The notes: generated by a model from the sequence alone, not told the origin. A stretch of 64,000 nt of DNA from Leidyana gryllorum EB-2025a (GCA_048772705.1 JBLWGC010000230.1:1-64000); one strand, 5' to 3'. Shown: positions 30,751 to 42,000, counted from the first letter of the stretch. Numbers and translations: made by a program.

Positions 30751-33669
30751 CTAGGGCTGAGGAACGAACCGCCCAGCTGTTTGTGTCTCTGAAACAAATC
30801 GCCCAGCTGTTTGCGTCTCAGAAACAATCTGCGACTCTTCGTTGCCAAAATTGGAGAATGGTCCTGAAAACACGTCGGATGTTGCCACGTTCCATGGCGA
30901 GAACTCGCTTGCGAATGCATCTGCTGGGAATTGCAAAGACGGAGTTCCGAAACCATTCGGCATCGGCACACTAGAGGGCAGTATCGGAACGTCCGCCATG
31001 TCCGCCGGCGGAGGGGAATGAACTCCGAGAGAATGGGTGATTGAAGCGCTGGAGGCTTGGGCTCGTGCCACTGTACTCAATGCAGGTGGCCTGAGTGCCA
31101 GACTATTCATGGTCGCTTGAGGATCTTCCTTCCCAGAGAGCATCTTCTCAAATGCGAATACATGGTAAAAGCCAATGACCTCTGCTTGTTGGGAGGCCGT
31201 TGCGGAATTGGGTATGACCTGCTGCATCCGCCTGTCGAATTCTCGAGCATCCATATGACCTTTTTGGAGCATTTGCGCCATGTATTCATTGAAAGGACAA
31301 GCCATCAGACAGCGCAACCCATGTCGCTGAGCCAATCTACAGAACGCTCGCCACGGCACGATATACTCTGATGCATCAATGTGATCCACCAACCAGAAAT
31401 TGTACATCAATCCCCAGCGCTCACTCAACTCCAACAGGAGAGTGTCATCGTCTATGAGATGGTGGGTCTCAGCGTCTCGCTCGCTGAAACCCATAGCTGT
31501 GGGGCCTGCCGAGGCGGCCTGCCCCAGAACTGAATGTCTGTATGCCTCCAGCCACGGATGAGTCGGCAACACGTCCACTGGCGGTTTCGTGGCCATCTCT
31601 GCTGCCGCGTTCTGTATGACCTCGTCACTCTCTGGTGCGCCTCGAATATCGGCATAGCTCTCGGCGGAGAAAATGACGTTATAGACTTCATTGCCGAAAA
31701 TGTAACGAACTGCGGCAGCCGAGGTATCACGAAAAAGCCCTTCACGCATTCGTGTATGGATAACGAAGCTCGACGGACAACTTCCAATAAACATGCCTCC
31801 CGCCTTCAGTCGCTTGGCAATATTGCCCAATATGAGGTTCGCGTTTTCTTCGGTCTGTAGTGTGTAATGGATAGCCAGTTGTACGCTGACAACGTCCATG
31901 AGCTCAGCTTCTCCCTTCAGGAAGTGATTATACGAGTCAGGTTGCAGCATATTTCCGACGTGGAAGCGACATTGGTTGGGCATCATATTCGGGGCTTTCC
32001 TGGCATACCTTGCCCTCGCTTCGCGGATCTCGGCTGTAGAAACATCGATTCCCACAAAAAGCTTGAGCTCTTTCTTAGAGTACTTTAGCAAGTCTTGACC
32101 ATGACCACAGGCGAGATCGAGTACGCGGCTTCCCGTTGCCACGTATTCGTCTATCAAGAGCCTCTTCGCCTGGTTGTTACTCTTCCTGACAATCTCGATG
32201 GCAGAGTCTGCTGCCACTCCGATCTTCTTCAGGTTGTAATGTAATCGGGTTTCCGCGACAATGTCGCCAAATAGATTAGGGAAGTACCATCTGCTCTTGC
32301 GTTGAGTCTCGGGAGCTTTGCGGATATCAGCTTCTGTGTCGTACCCGGCCAGCATTTTTGCATTATTGATCAATAATCCAACCAATGAGTGGACGCAGGC
32401 ATCATATTCGTGTATGAAGGACGCGTGGAGCCGATTTGGGGGACCCCTTCCGACTGGCGAAGTTACAATCGGCGGGGGTGGTAGTCTCTGAGGGGACACT
32501 GCTGATCCTTTTATTTCGACCTCTTCATTGCTTTCGATAGATGTCGGACAACTGAAGTCCATCATAACATCACCATTAAGTCCATTGTGGGCAGCGGGTG
32601 GTGAGGCTTCATCGAGAGCCCCGAAAGGAGCTTCAGCCATATCGAGACCATCACTTTTCTGCCTCGTTGGAGACTTGTCAGCGCTCAATTGTCCGACCAT
32701 TCGTGTCAGTCCCGCGAGAGTCTCCTGTACAGTTGGCGAGAGGCTCAGCTCAGCGGTGCCGTCTCGAACTTCGTCTTCTACAGCGTCCAACGAGTTCAAA
32801 CTCGAGATTGTCAACACCCACCCGATAGCTTCGCAGCCATCAACGACTTCGGTGATCTCGAATCGTTGTACTTTCTTCTCTTGCACTCTCAGAGGACATC
32901 CCAGTTTTGCGATTTCCTCAGGTCTGAGCTTCTTACATGTAGAAGCAAGAATATTCAGGTGAATCTCCTCACCGGGTCGGTAGAGATACTGGGTTTCCAG
33001 GGTCTCCGACTGCACCGCTTCGACGATCTCCCGGTTCATCGCGTTTCGAGTGACCTGAACGTTATCGGCATATTCTTCGACCACGTGCAACTCCTCGTCG
33101 CCTCCGCGGAGGTTCAAAGACCTCTCGGCCAGCCGCTCCGTCAGACTCTTCCAAGTATAACTCGACAATGCGTCCAATTCGCCACGAGACAGCCATGGGT
33201 CGAATTCAAATGTACTTGTTTCCGCCGTGGACGAGGGCGGACTGAGGAGCACCTCGGACAGTATGGGGAGAGAGATGTTCTGACGTGTAGCTTTGCCCAC
33301 CAGACGACCCAGCCGAACCCGAACTTGAGTGTGTAGTGTTGCTCCCGTAGTCGCTGCTTGATGTAGCATTCGCGCCAGTTCGCCGAGGACTTGTTTGCCA
33401 GCGTTACGTTTGGAATCACATATGTTCATCGGCCGAATACACTCGAGTGATTTAACAACGCGCGGGTTCGTGAAGAATCTTCGGGAGTCCGCATCACCAG
33501 CTCCCAAATGCAGTTGGCCTTGTTGAGACTGCTGAGCCTGGCTGTTGCTCACTATAGCGGTGAGGTTCTTCACGAAATTCTGCCCTTCTTGGTGTTGATT
33601 GTCGCGATGGTGATGATTGTTATGGCGGCGCCCTCTGCCCCTACCTTGACCGCCTCTCCGATGATGCAT
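30751..33669 (-). CDS. Cap guanine-N7 methyltransferase with degenerate triphosphatase domain
   Basis: Intronless, 972 residues; the ATG at 33669 is preferred over an upstream in-frame TTG. The second half is an mRNA cap (guanine-N7) methyltransferase: motif I VLDLACGHGQDL, acidic GIDVS, VSVQLAIHY, and the C-terminal FCRLAQRHGL region. It would methylate the cap guanine of nuclear mRNA with SAM as donor. Residues about 95-290 resemble the Cet1-type RNA triphosphatase: a VRVRLGRLV strand, ISLPILSEV, FDPWLSRGELDAL and later strands in order. The paired glutamates expected in the first strand are Gln and Arg here, so this domain looks inactive. A long disordered linker with an acidic stretch joins the two. 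The N-terminus is Arg/Gly/His-rich, and the C-terminus ends with a 10-residue tandem repeat (SETQTAGRFV twice). No guanylyltransferase domain is present. Confidence 0.85.
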   Translation of the reverse strand: MHHRRGGQGRGRGRRHNNHHHRDNQHQEGQNFVKNLTAIVSNSQAQQSQQGQLHLGAGDADSRRFFTNPRVVKSLECIRPMNICDSKRNAGKQVLGELARMLHQAATTGATLHTQVRVRLGRLVGKATRQNISLPILSEVLLSPPSSTAETSTFEFDPWLSRGELDALSSYTWKSLTERLAERSLNLRGGDEELHVVEEYADNVQVTRNAMNREIVEAVQSETLETQYLYRPGEEIHLNILASTCKKLRPEEIAKLGCPLRVQEKKVQRFEITEVVDGCEAIGWVLTISSLNSLDAVEDEVRDGTAELSLSPTVQETLAGLTRMVGQLSADKSPTRQKSDGLDMAEAPFGALDEASPPAAHNGLNGDVMMDFSCPTSIESNEEVEIKGSAVSPQRLPPPPIVTSPVGRGPPNRLHASFIHEYDACVHSLVGLLINNAKMLAGYDTEADIRKAPETQRKSRWYFPNLFGDIVAETRLHYNLKKIGVAADSAIEIVRKSNNQAKRLLIDEYVATGSRVLDLACGHGQDLLKYSKKELKLFVGIDVSTAEIREARARYARKAPNMMPNQCRFHVGNMLQPDSYNHFLKGEAELMDVVSVQLAIHYTLQTEENANLILGNIAKRLKAGGMFIGSCPSSFVIHTRMREGLFRDTSAAAVRYIFGNEVYNVIFSAESYADIRGAPESDEVIQNAAAEMATKPPVDVLPTHPWLEAYRHSVLGQAASAGPTAMGFSERDAETHHLIDDDTLLLELSERWGLMYNFWLVDHIDASEYIVPWRAFCRLAQRHGLRCLMACPFNEYMAQMLQKGHMDAREFDRRMQQVIPNSATASQQAEVIGFYHVFAFEKMLSGKEDPQATMNSLALRPPALSTVARAQASSASITHSLGVHSPPPADMADVPILPSSVPMPNGFGTPSLQFPADAFASEFSPWNVATSDVFSGPFSNFGNEESQIVSETQTAGRFVSETQTAGRFVPQP

Positions 33670-33717
33670 CACCGAAGGCAAAATAAATTTGAGGAGGTTG
33701 ATGTAGCTAGCTAGGGA
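33670..33717. promoter_or_regulatory. 48-bp divergent intergenic promoter region
   Basis: Only 48 bp separate the start codons of the cap methyltransferase (-) and the chromodomain gene (+). Any promoters and 5' untranslated regions for both genes must share this space or overlap the coding sequence. I see no recognisable core motif. Confidence 0.5.
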
Positions 33718-36517
33718 ATGGAGAGTCTCGACGAGAAAGCTGACCGATTGGGCAGACTTTTTGTTCAGCTATACAATGAACTCAAGCAATTCCCAGGATA
33801 CAACCGCCAATTGAATCTCTGGCGATATTACAATTTGTTAAGTAATCACGTCCAACAGTACATCATACAACACATTGATGATAAAACATTCAAGCTGAAC
33901 AGATACCCTGGCCCTATCGCGAGTGGCAGAAGTATTTCGCGAGGCCCGGAGTCCGAGGGCGGTGCGTCGCAATGTCCCTCACGAGCAGAATCAACACGAG
34001 CGAGAGAAGGGGCAGGTTTGGTAAAATCGACAAAGACTTCGAACGTATCGCCTTTTGGACCTCTCTCCACGCGATGTGAGCCTTCGAGCTGCCGCTCCAA
34101 TGCCAATGACCTATTCCCACACCCCCTTGTCCCGAATCGCGGTCGCGAGATGACGCAAGACCCTTTTCCCCCGCTCAACAAAAGTACGATGAGTGACAAA
34201 AGTACGATGAGCGACGCACCGAGATCTCAGCTCCCTGCTGAACAAAGACAAAATAACATCTTCAGAGGGGCTGAACCCTCCAAGCGAGACGCTACTGCTC
34301 TCGGTGGCGCCGTGCCAGTGAACAGAGATAACATCATCAAGCCTCCGCGAGCCCTTTTCCATTCTGCACCCAAGGCTCTCGGCTTCGTACACTCCCCGGG
34401 CCAAGAGCTCTTACAATCGCTACTGCTGCTACCTCCTCCACGGCGCGCTGTGCGTGCCGGGACCAGTGCTTTCACGCCACATGTGACAGCGAACAGTCAC
34501 GACCTGTGCACATTCGACGATCCGACCGTGTGGGCGCAAGCCGCCGCGGAGTGGAACAATTCTATCATGGATACTGAGACAACCCCTCCACTGAAGAAAT
34601 TCAAACAAGAACTGGGACCGGACGAAGTGCCCATTCATCCACACGGTCCCGCGCATGAGCATCGCACAGCTCACGTCACGGGACCTTCGCCCTCGGAACA
34701 TCACAGTCAAAGTGGGCCCAGACCCACAACATCCGGTCGCCCAGCTCCAAGTTACTCAACCGATTTGCCCCGTGCTCCTCGCGAAATCGCGAATTCTTCC
34801 ACCGCTCGGTCTGTTACGGGCACCAGACAACCCGATAGGAAGAGATCTGATGTGCCTGCCGCTTCGCCGCCGCCGCGCGCAGCTGGCAGTGCAGCCACGA
34901 ATGCAAGCTTCGCCCCACGTCAAGAAGCCCCATCTTTCAACGATAAGGGTCACTCACAAGGCGCACGCAGCATTGGTCCTCGGATGCCCCCATCGAATGG
35001 AGGTCCTGTGAGGATGGGCTCGAGCGCGCCTTCCACGCCCAGTCCGGGCCGGCGAACGTTGGATCAAACTTCGGGTCCTTTGGCCCCAAAGACGGCTCCA
35101 AGGAAGCCTACAACGTCTCCATCCGCGTCAGGAGGGGTCAAGCCACCGGCATCCACTTCCAATCCTCCGCGTGCGGTGATCTATACTGAATCTGTCCACT
35201 CTTACAGATCGAAGCAAACGCCAGGCAAGGCACCAGTACACTTACCCCCTCCTTCCACCGTCAAAACCCCTCGCTCGGCACACGCATCAGCCGTGCCGCT
35301 TAATAAGACACCCATGTCGAGTCACAGCGCCCCCCACTCACATATCAATACGACCCATCCCGGAGTTGTTGGGCCACTATCTGCCCGGTCGAACTCTTCG
35401 GCACCGAGGAGACTGGCTGGTCAGATGCCTACATTACCTTCACGTCAGGTGGTGAAGGCCCAGCCTGCTGCACCAACGGTGTCTGGGTCTACTTTACCCA
35501 AAACGAGCGGCTCGTACCAACCCAATCTGTCACAACCCACGAGAGTGGAGGGTTCGGCACCTCTTCAGATGGAGAAGGCGCGACCCAAAGAGTGGAGACA
35601 GAGTCCGCACGTGCAGAGAAGTGTTGAGGGGCAGAGCAAGCCTCAACCCGAGAAGCGTGTTGAAGTTATGGGACGCCCCTCGCCGTCCTCACAAGGCCAG
35701 TACTCTGGAGTGGCTAGTCCGTCGAAAGGCTGGGTTCCCAAAGCTGCCGTACGTGAAATCGGGAAGAACACTCGGATTTCACTGGGGTCTCAACACTTAT
35801 CTGCCGAAGCTCAAGAATTATTGGCAGCTACTTCCGCACAAGAAGCTTCTGATCATGAGGCGTTGGGGAGCGAGCTTCTATCTGATGCAAGTAGCCAGCA
35901 GTTATCGGCTTCAGCCTTTGTGGTGGACTCTATTCTGACAGGAAGGAGGAAGAAAAGACTCACCCAGGAGAGAGAGCGAAAGAATCAACAGAGTCGGAAG
36001 AGGAAACGCTTGGAACAAGTTTCAAGAAGACGACGGGTAAGCATCTTGAATTTCTCCCTGCTGTGGGCAAACGTGGTGTTCAGATAATTGAGAGTGATGA
36101 GGAAACAGACCCAGATATCTACGATGTCGAGGAGATCCGAGAGTATATGGTCGATACACGGCTGAAGAAGGGTTACTTCTTGGTCAAGTGGGAGGTAAGT
36201 GCGCAGACCGCGAGGATGCTACTCTATATCATCATGCACAGGGCTATGGAGAAGCCTCCAACACCTGGGAACCGAAAGAGAACCTTCTCGAGTCATACGA
36301 CGATGCAGCTCGTCGATGTGAACGGCTCTATTACCTGAAAGTGGAATGCGCCAAACAGATCTGGGCTAATCCACACTTTCGCTGGCAGCCCTCGGACCAC
36401 CAGGAAGAGCCGTTCCGCAAAGTTATGGATGACTTCTCACAGGAACAACGCCGAATTTATCTGAGTCAGAGTGGCGAAGGTTTTCATCAGCTAGCCGCGA
36501 GGTGGCGAAAGCCGTGA
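33718..36517 (+). CDS. Chromodomain protein with long disordered N-terminus
   Basis: Three exons (33718-36036, 36084-36194, 36242-36517), both introns 47 nt and phase 0, giving 901 residues. The first 60 residues are helical, then about 650 residues are disordered and rich in Pro, Ser, Thr and Arg. A Lys/Arg-rich segment (RRKKR...RKRKR) looks like a nuclear localisation signal. The chromodomain at about 790-845 is assembled across the second intron: YDVEEI, the VKWEGY core and NTWEP are all present, so the aromatic cage (Tyr, Trp, Tyr) that binds methyl-lysine in HP1-like proteins appears intact. No chromoshadow domain is obvious. A heterochromatin reader is the likely role, given the family. 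AP-4 mu begins only 19 nt after its stop. Confidence 0.78.
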
Positions 36518-36536
36518 TCAGGAAAAAATTGGGGAG

Positions 36537-38243
36537 ATGATTCATCAGTTTTTCCTTCTCAGCTCACGCGGAGACACTATAGTGTCTCGCGATTTCAGAG
36601 GCCACGCTGTGACAGGTGCCGCAGAAGTGTTCTACAGAAAAGCTAAAGATGGGGATGTCAATCCCATTTTCACTGTGGATGATCAATGCTTCGTATATCT
36701 CCGGCGCAGCGGCTTGTTCTTCGTGTTGACTACTACAAATGTGGACGCACCCTCGTCCGTATGGATTGAGCTGTTGAAGTCATTGGTCACTATAATCAAA
36801 GACTTTTGCGGAGTCTTAACTGAGACCAGTGTCCGGAAGAACTTTGCACTCGTTGTGGAGGTGGTCGACGAGGTGTTCGATTATGGATACCCGCAAGCGC
36901 TGCAAACGGGCGAGCTGGTCAATGTGATACGCAATGAACCGGCGGGAGTTAACCCAACGACTCAGGGCTACACCTCGATAATCAGTAACTCCTTAAGCAG
37001 TCTGAGCACTGCAGGTCTTGGACAGCTCGCAGCCGGGCTCTCCAACTCCACCAGTCGCCAATTAGCCACTGTGCCCCGGACCGTTCCGTCCAATGCCTCG
37101 CAAACCCCGATAGGCGGTGTCGCAGCCAGCAGTCCTTCCGTTTCGAGCAATGATATTTTCATTGATATCTTAGATCGCTTATCCGCGGAATTAGGCCCAG
37201 ATGGAACCGTCAGATCGGTCTCTATCGATGGACTGGTCGTCATCAAAAGCTATCTCACAGAGGCAACACGACTAAGGCTGGGGTTCAACGACAACTTGAT
37301 TGTGGATAATGATTTCATAAATACCGTGGAGGGGAAATCACGGCCCCCTGAGTCCGGGACCGCTGTGAGACTTGACGACTGCTTATTCCACGAGTCAGTT
37401 TCCCTTGAAGCGTTTGAGTCGCAGAAAGCTTTGGTGTTCACTCCGCCCCAAGGAGAGTTTGTCTTGCTGAGGTATCGCGCGGGTAGGAGCAACAAGGTCA
37501 GTCTTCTGCCCTTCATCGTGCGCCCGCACCTGCGGGTACTGAGCAAGGATAAGGTACACTATTCCTCGACCTCACCCTAAGACATGCGCTGCGCAGATCG
37601 AGATTACAGTTTTGGTGGGCAACGACACGGGGGCCAAGGTGCCGGTCTCTGGAATGGCTGGAATGACTTGTCAAATACCCTCATGGATCTCCGGTGTATC
37701 GGCGGAGGTGTTAGGGCACCAAGGGAATCAGGTAACGGCGAATTGATTTGCATCAAAGTTTTCTACTGACTTTCTTAGACGGTTGAGACTCAGCTGAGCG
37801 CCCACGAGATTCGCTGGAATGCCAAAAAACTGGATATGGTGAGGCTATCTGAGAGACCACCCGGACATTCTCTGGCAGGGGCTGTGTGACCATGGATTCC
37901 GTGCTAAACTATCCGTCGATCTCAACAAAGCGCCTCGTTGCATCGTCCAAGCGCTCGCGTTGGCGAGCACCAACGCTCATTTCCCTCTGGCTGGAAGTAG
38001 TCAAACACCAGAAGATCGTATCGCCCGGTATATGGGACCCATCTGCGTCATGTTCGAGCTCCCAATGCATTCATCAGCTGGTTTGCAGGTTGGTACCATT
38101 TCACTAGCGCAGCCTCCTTCTCACACTGATCATCGCAGATCCGTTATTTGCGGGCCGCTGAAGGCGGATTGGGTCAAGAGGCGCCTCGGAGATGGGTGCG
38201 CTACCTGACCCAATCGGCATATTTTACGGCTCGCTTCACCTGA
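36537..38243 (+). CDS. AP4M1: AP-4 adaptor complex mu subunit
   Basis: Five exons (36537-37553, 37597-37731, 37779-37838, 37879-38088, 38139-38243) encode 508 residues, close to the usual length of about 450. The N-terminal longin-like domain matches AP-4 mu closely (IHQFFLLSSRGD, KDFRG-like RDFRG, DEVFDYGYPQ). The mu homology domain follows (VRLDDCLFHESVSLEAFES, TPPQGEFVLLRY) and ends in the typical WVRYLTQSAYFTARF. AP-4 sorts cargo at the trans-Golgi network, and mu recognises tyrosine-type signals. AP-1 or AP-2 mu is less likely because of the AP-4-like N-terminus. A Ser/Thr-rich linker separates the domains. Its stop lies three bases from the stop of the convergent URI-like gene. Confidence 0.88.
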
Positions 38244-38246
38244 CTG

Positions 38247-39059
38247 TTAACGTCGTTCTCTCATTTCTTTGGCGAATAGTGACTGTCGAGGCTTCGGGGG
38301 CGGATTGGGCTTCAGAGGAGCCTGTGTGTTATCATCTTCGCACTCCTCTATCATCTCGAAGCGACGTCCAGCGCCTGACGGCACTAGGGGACCGGGTGCA
38401 CTGGCTGTACCCCTCTCGACGGGGGGTTCGACTTCGATAATCTCAAGGAACCCTTCAGGGGTCTGATACTGCCATGGGGACACGCATCGAGTATACCACT
38501 GACCTTTTTTACTGTATTCTGAGTTGGTGCTTCCTGTTTGACCGGTTTATTGAGTGCTTCATTTTCGACCGTTTCGAGCTCAATACCCTCGAGCTTGGCC
38601 TCCGCCTCCCTCAGCTCAGCTGCAAAGTCTTTCGCCATCCGTTCGGCCACTGCAGACACAAATGCGCGCCAAGTACGTTTCCTTGTCCACTTACTGTTGC
38701 GACGGCGGGTGAGGGTTTGCCGTGCGTTCGCTGTGGTTCTCATGGCGAACTCACCAGACCCCAGCTGCACCGTTACCGTTCCACCATGTACTATGCAGCC
38801 TGGAAAGAGGACTTGAGAGCTTCCGGCAAAGGGCACCAGAATTCGGTGCTCAACTTTAGTGGGAATTTGACCTGGAAATGCGTGTAGAAACAGATTTTAA
38901 ATGAAAGATCGTACTCAACAAACTTTCAACTCCCACAAAAGAGCGCTGTAGGCCCTCCAGTTCCTCGATGTGAGATTTCAAACCTTCTACTTTCTGCAAG
39001 AATGCATACACAAAGGCATGTTCGGTCATCAGTCTTACTGCTTTATAATGCTCCGCCAT
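38247..39059 (-). CDS. URI1-like unconventional prefoldin
   Basis: Three exons (39059-38915, 38871-38504, 38468-38247) with introns of 43 and 35 nt give 244 residues. The first 55 residues form a coiled coil. The alpha-prefoldin hairpin follows: IPTKVEHRILVPFAGSS, then LFPGCIVHGGTVTVQLGSGEFA, as in URI1 (PDKLSYNIMVPF and MPGKLVHTNEVTVLLG). A second coiled coil follows, then a disordered acidic tail ending in a short basic motif (SLFAKEMRERR) like the conserved C-terminus of URI proteins. Family members act in the R2TP/prefoldin-like complex that assembles RNA polymerases. The protein is shorter than animal URI1. A prefoldin subunit 5 homologue is the main alternative. Confidence 0.68.
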
Positions 39060-39209
39060 GATGACACTTATCCCCCTTGGCGACGAAGATTATAAGGTCA
39101 AGCAGCGACGTTCCGCTTAGTGGTCGGGTGTATGAAGGAAGGATAGCCTCTAGTGTCTCTCAAAAAGTGCTTCCTGAGTTCTTACGAGGAGTAGCTGACT
39201 TTTTTCGGA

Positions 39210-40509
39210 ATGGTTGAGGGTCCGGAATTCAACGAGAAAGGCCTCATAGTGTCAGAATGCAAAGGCGTTGGAGATATAAAGTGCGTCACAATTGTGGATC
39301 AGGGATACAGAAGTCGCGATGTCTATGTGTCTCCCCTGCTGACTTCAGACAAGTCTTCAAATCTGTGTATTAGCGAAGGAGTCTATTTGACGCGGGCACC
39401 AAGTCACCTTCTATTCTTCATTCCTGGGAATCCGGGAGTCGCGGGAGCGTATCTGCCATGGATGCAACATATGTGCTCGCGATTGGGACCACATTCGTTA
39501 ATTGTGTTCAGCGGACATCTGGGTGAGTGCTGTCAGATCGAAGTGCCTTGGAATGAGTGGATTCCCGCCGCAGGCCACTTGCAGAAGGCGACTCTGGAGG
39601 AGGAGTTCACGTGCGAGCAGAATGTTCAGCATCAATGCGAGCAGTTGAGGAGAATTCTGGGCAATCTGCGACCTTACAGAAATGAACTGTCTGTCGCTTT
39701 AGCCGGTCATAGCGCTGGAGCTCACTTCATTGTTCAGGGAGCCTATCGTTTGTATTCGGACGCTCCCGATGTGCTCGGACGAGTTCGCATCATATTGTAT
39801 TGCGGCACTTTGATACAGTGAGTCTCGCCCCGGTCGGATGGCTTCTTTACTTGATGGTTAGATTTGGCTACATTGGTCGACTCAAAGCGATGATTGCGGC
39901 CGCCCCTTCGGGCAGAGGCATCATTAGAAAAATGAAGACATCCAGATGGTTCGAGAGACGGACGGCTCAGAACCCCTTCTTTCAGAGTTTGGCAAATGAA
40001 TTTGACGATTGCTTCATAGAACAAATGTCAAATTTGACGAGGGATGAGTTGCAACACCTTCCCACAGATGTGGACACTCAGATTGAACTACTCGATGCCA
40101 TGGGCCAACCTGTCTTCTTTCTGATGGCAGAGAAAGACAGCTATGTTCCCAAGGCAGTGCAGCGAAAAGTGAGTACTCTTGAATGCCAATCGATCGTTGC
40201 ATATCGTTACAATCACAGTACCTTACCCATTTTGGACCTTCGCACGTTTACATATCTCGCGCCTGGTGGCACGCTTTCGCGTTGCACGCCGAGGGATTCG
40301 CAGAGGCGTCAGAGCTGACTGCAGCTATCATCGCAGACAACAGTATACCCGTCGAGTATCAAGCTAGGATGGAAACCGAGTTGGCTGGCTTCAAGATGGA
40401 AGACGTCACACACAATATTCAAATGGCTATGGCTGCGACCATCGTTCAGCTCGCAATGCTGCCAAGTAGTCTGCGAGGATTGATGTGTAGAAGGACAAAG
40501 AGTAGCTGA
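39210..40509 (+). CDS. LDAH-like serine hydrolase
   Basis: Three exons (39210-39817, 39862-40168, 40219-40509), introns 44 and 50 nt, 401 residues. It has the alpha/beta-hydrolase fold of the lipid droplet-associated hydrolase (C2orf43/LDAH) family. The oxyanion-loop motif FIPGNPGVAGAY lies near residue 70, the nucleophile elbow GHSAG has Ser168, an acidic residue stands in the MAEKDSYVP loop, and the putative catalytic His is in WWHAFALH. LDAH proteins sit on lipid droplets or ER and are linked to cholesterol-ester or triglyceride turnover. The lid region after the second intron is variable. I call it LDAH-like on motif pattern and order. Confidence 0.75.
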
Positions 40510-40557
40510 GGGTGATTTTATTAAAAAACGCACGACCGAGCCCAGACGGCTCCATCA

Positions 40558-42000
40558 ATGTGGAAAAGAGGCCGATCACACGTCGCCGACTATGGAGAAG
40601 GGTACGGCATGGCTGTTAGAGTCTGTGGCACCGTTGGCCTGCGGTGTCTCGCACAGGCATTGATCGTCGCCTACCATCAGTTCAAGCCCTTGATCGCTCA
40701 CAGGAACTTCATTCTCGCCAGCGGCCAAGTCTGTGTTTCCTTCTTCTTCATCCTGAGCGGACTGACGGCTGGTATAAGCCTAACTCAACGGAGGATCCGC
40801 CATGATCTGTACAGTCGGCCATGGCTCTATGTGCGAGATCACTTGAGCTTCGTGCTTAGGCGAACCTTAGCTCTGCTCCTCTCCATATGCCTTCTTTTAC
40901 CCTTCTACCGTTTGACTCCTGCCAATGTCCCTCGGCCTGGCTATAAAGTTGCCAGTGAGCCCTTCTTCAATACATGGTGGATACTTTGGGGCGATGTTGT
41001 CTCCCTCTACCTGCCGAACACCACACTCTGGTTTGTTAGCAATATGCTGCTTTTCTGGAATCTCGCTCCCCTGGTGGCCGCTGGTCTACGCTACTTGGCT
41101 CTTCGCCCGTCCTTTTTCTGCAGTTTTGCCCTCATCCTCTGCGACCAAGCATTATGGTGGTTCATGCCAGCCCCTGGACCCAACTGGACGACGTGGGAGA
41201 GTCTCTATGAGTGCCCGGCCACGCATATCTTCCAATTCATGGGTGCACTTGGATTTGGTGTCAATCTCAGTCGACTGGCGCTGAAACATGCAATTGATGA
41301 TCAATCTGAGTGGCAAATGATCAACGAAGACGAAGAATCCCATCCGGCTGCTCGGAAGCACCGTGGGGGCCGAGAAGGGTGGCAGCCGACCCCCAGCAGC
41401 AGCAGCGATGAGGTCGATCTAGTTGCCACCCCGAGTACAGAAATGTCAACCGAGGGGGTCGGTCACGTCAGAAGTGGAGTCACGCCCAAGACAGAGTCTC
41501 ATCTGCCAATTACCACGAAATCGGATGAAGAAGCCCGAATACTGCCAGTGACCAACGAGAAAAAGAAGAAGTTCCAATGGAGGTGGTGGTTGACCGACAC
41601 TGTGTTCGTCCTGGGTATGGCATATGGCTTGTGGCTATTAGGCTCCAATCCGAAGCGAAGTTTGAGACGGGATTTTGCTCAAGCAGATTGGCGATTTGGG
41701 ATGAATGTCCCCATATTAGCTTTGCTGATCGCGCTTTCACGAAAAGACAGTCAACGAAGCTTCACCAATAAGTTCCTTGACTGCCGCTGGTTCAGACGAG
41801 TATCCCCCGAAGCTTTACCCCTGGTCGTCTATATTCTCCATTGGAACTGGAACTCGATGTTCATCGATGCCGTACACGACTCTCCATACGCCTTACCATG
41901 CACCCTCACCCTTTATCTAGCTGCCCTGCTATTTGTACGATTAGTCTATATTCCCTTGAATCGGATAGTATCCAATTTGTGTCAGGTGTGCTTGAGTTGA
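40558..42000 (+). CDS. Acyltransferase-3 family membrane protein
   Basis: Intronless, 480 residues with about ten hydrophobic segments. The first segments carry the features of the acyltransferase-3 (OafA/NolL/fungal) family: an ALIVAYHQF motif with the conserved His, then VCVSFFFILSGLTAGISL, and an Arg-rich loop before the next helix. Members transfer acyl groups to sugars or lipids across a membrane; the substrate here is unknown. A charged, low-complexity loop of about 90 residues (roughly 255-345) splits the helices and is probably cytosolic. The first ATG is used, although a second in-frame ATG lies 51 bases on. The protein ends at 42000; a downstream exon is conceivable but unsupported. 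Confidence 0.72.
   Translation: MWKRGRSHVADYGEGYGMAVRVCGTVGLRCLAQALIVAYHQFKPLIAHRNFILASGQVCVSFFFILSGLTAGISLTQRRIRHDLYSRPWLYVRDHLSFVLRRTLALLLSICLLLPFYRLTPANVPRPGYKVASEPFFNTWWILWGDVVSLYLPNTTLWFVSNMLLFWNLAPLVAAGLRYLALRPSFFCSFALILCDQALWWFMPAPGPNWTTWESLYECPATHIFQFMGALGFGVNLSRLALKHAIDDQSEWQMINEDEESHPAARKHRGGREGWQPTPSSSSDEVDLVATPSTEMSTEGVGHVRSGVTPKTESHLPITTKSDEEARILPVTNEKKKKFQWRWWLTDTVFVLGMAYGLWLLGSNPKRSLRRDFAQADWRFGMNVPILALLIALSRKDSQRSFTNKFLDCRWFRRVSPEALPLVVYILHWNWNSMFIDAVHDSPYALPCTLTLYLAALLFVRLVYIPLNRIVSNLCQVCLS

Noticed and set aside
31534-33336. Plus-strand frames of 108-215 codons opposite the cap methyltransferase
   Set aside because: They are shadows of the intact minus-strand coding sequence, with no domain of their own.
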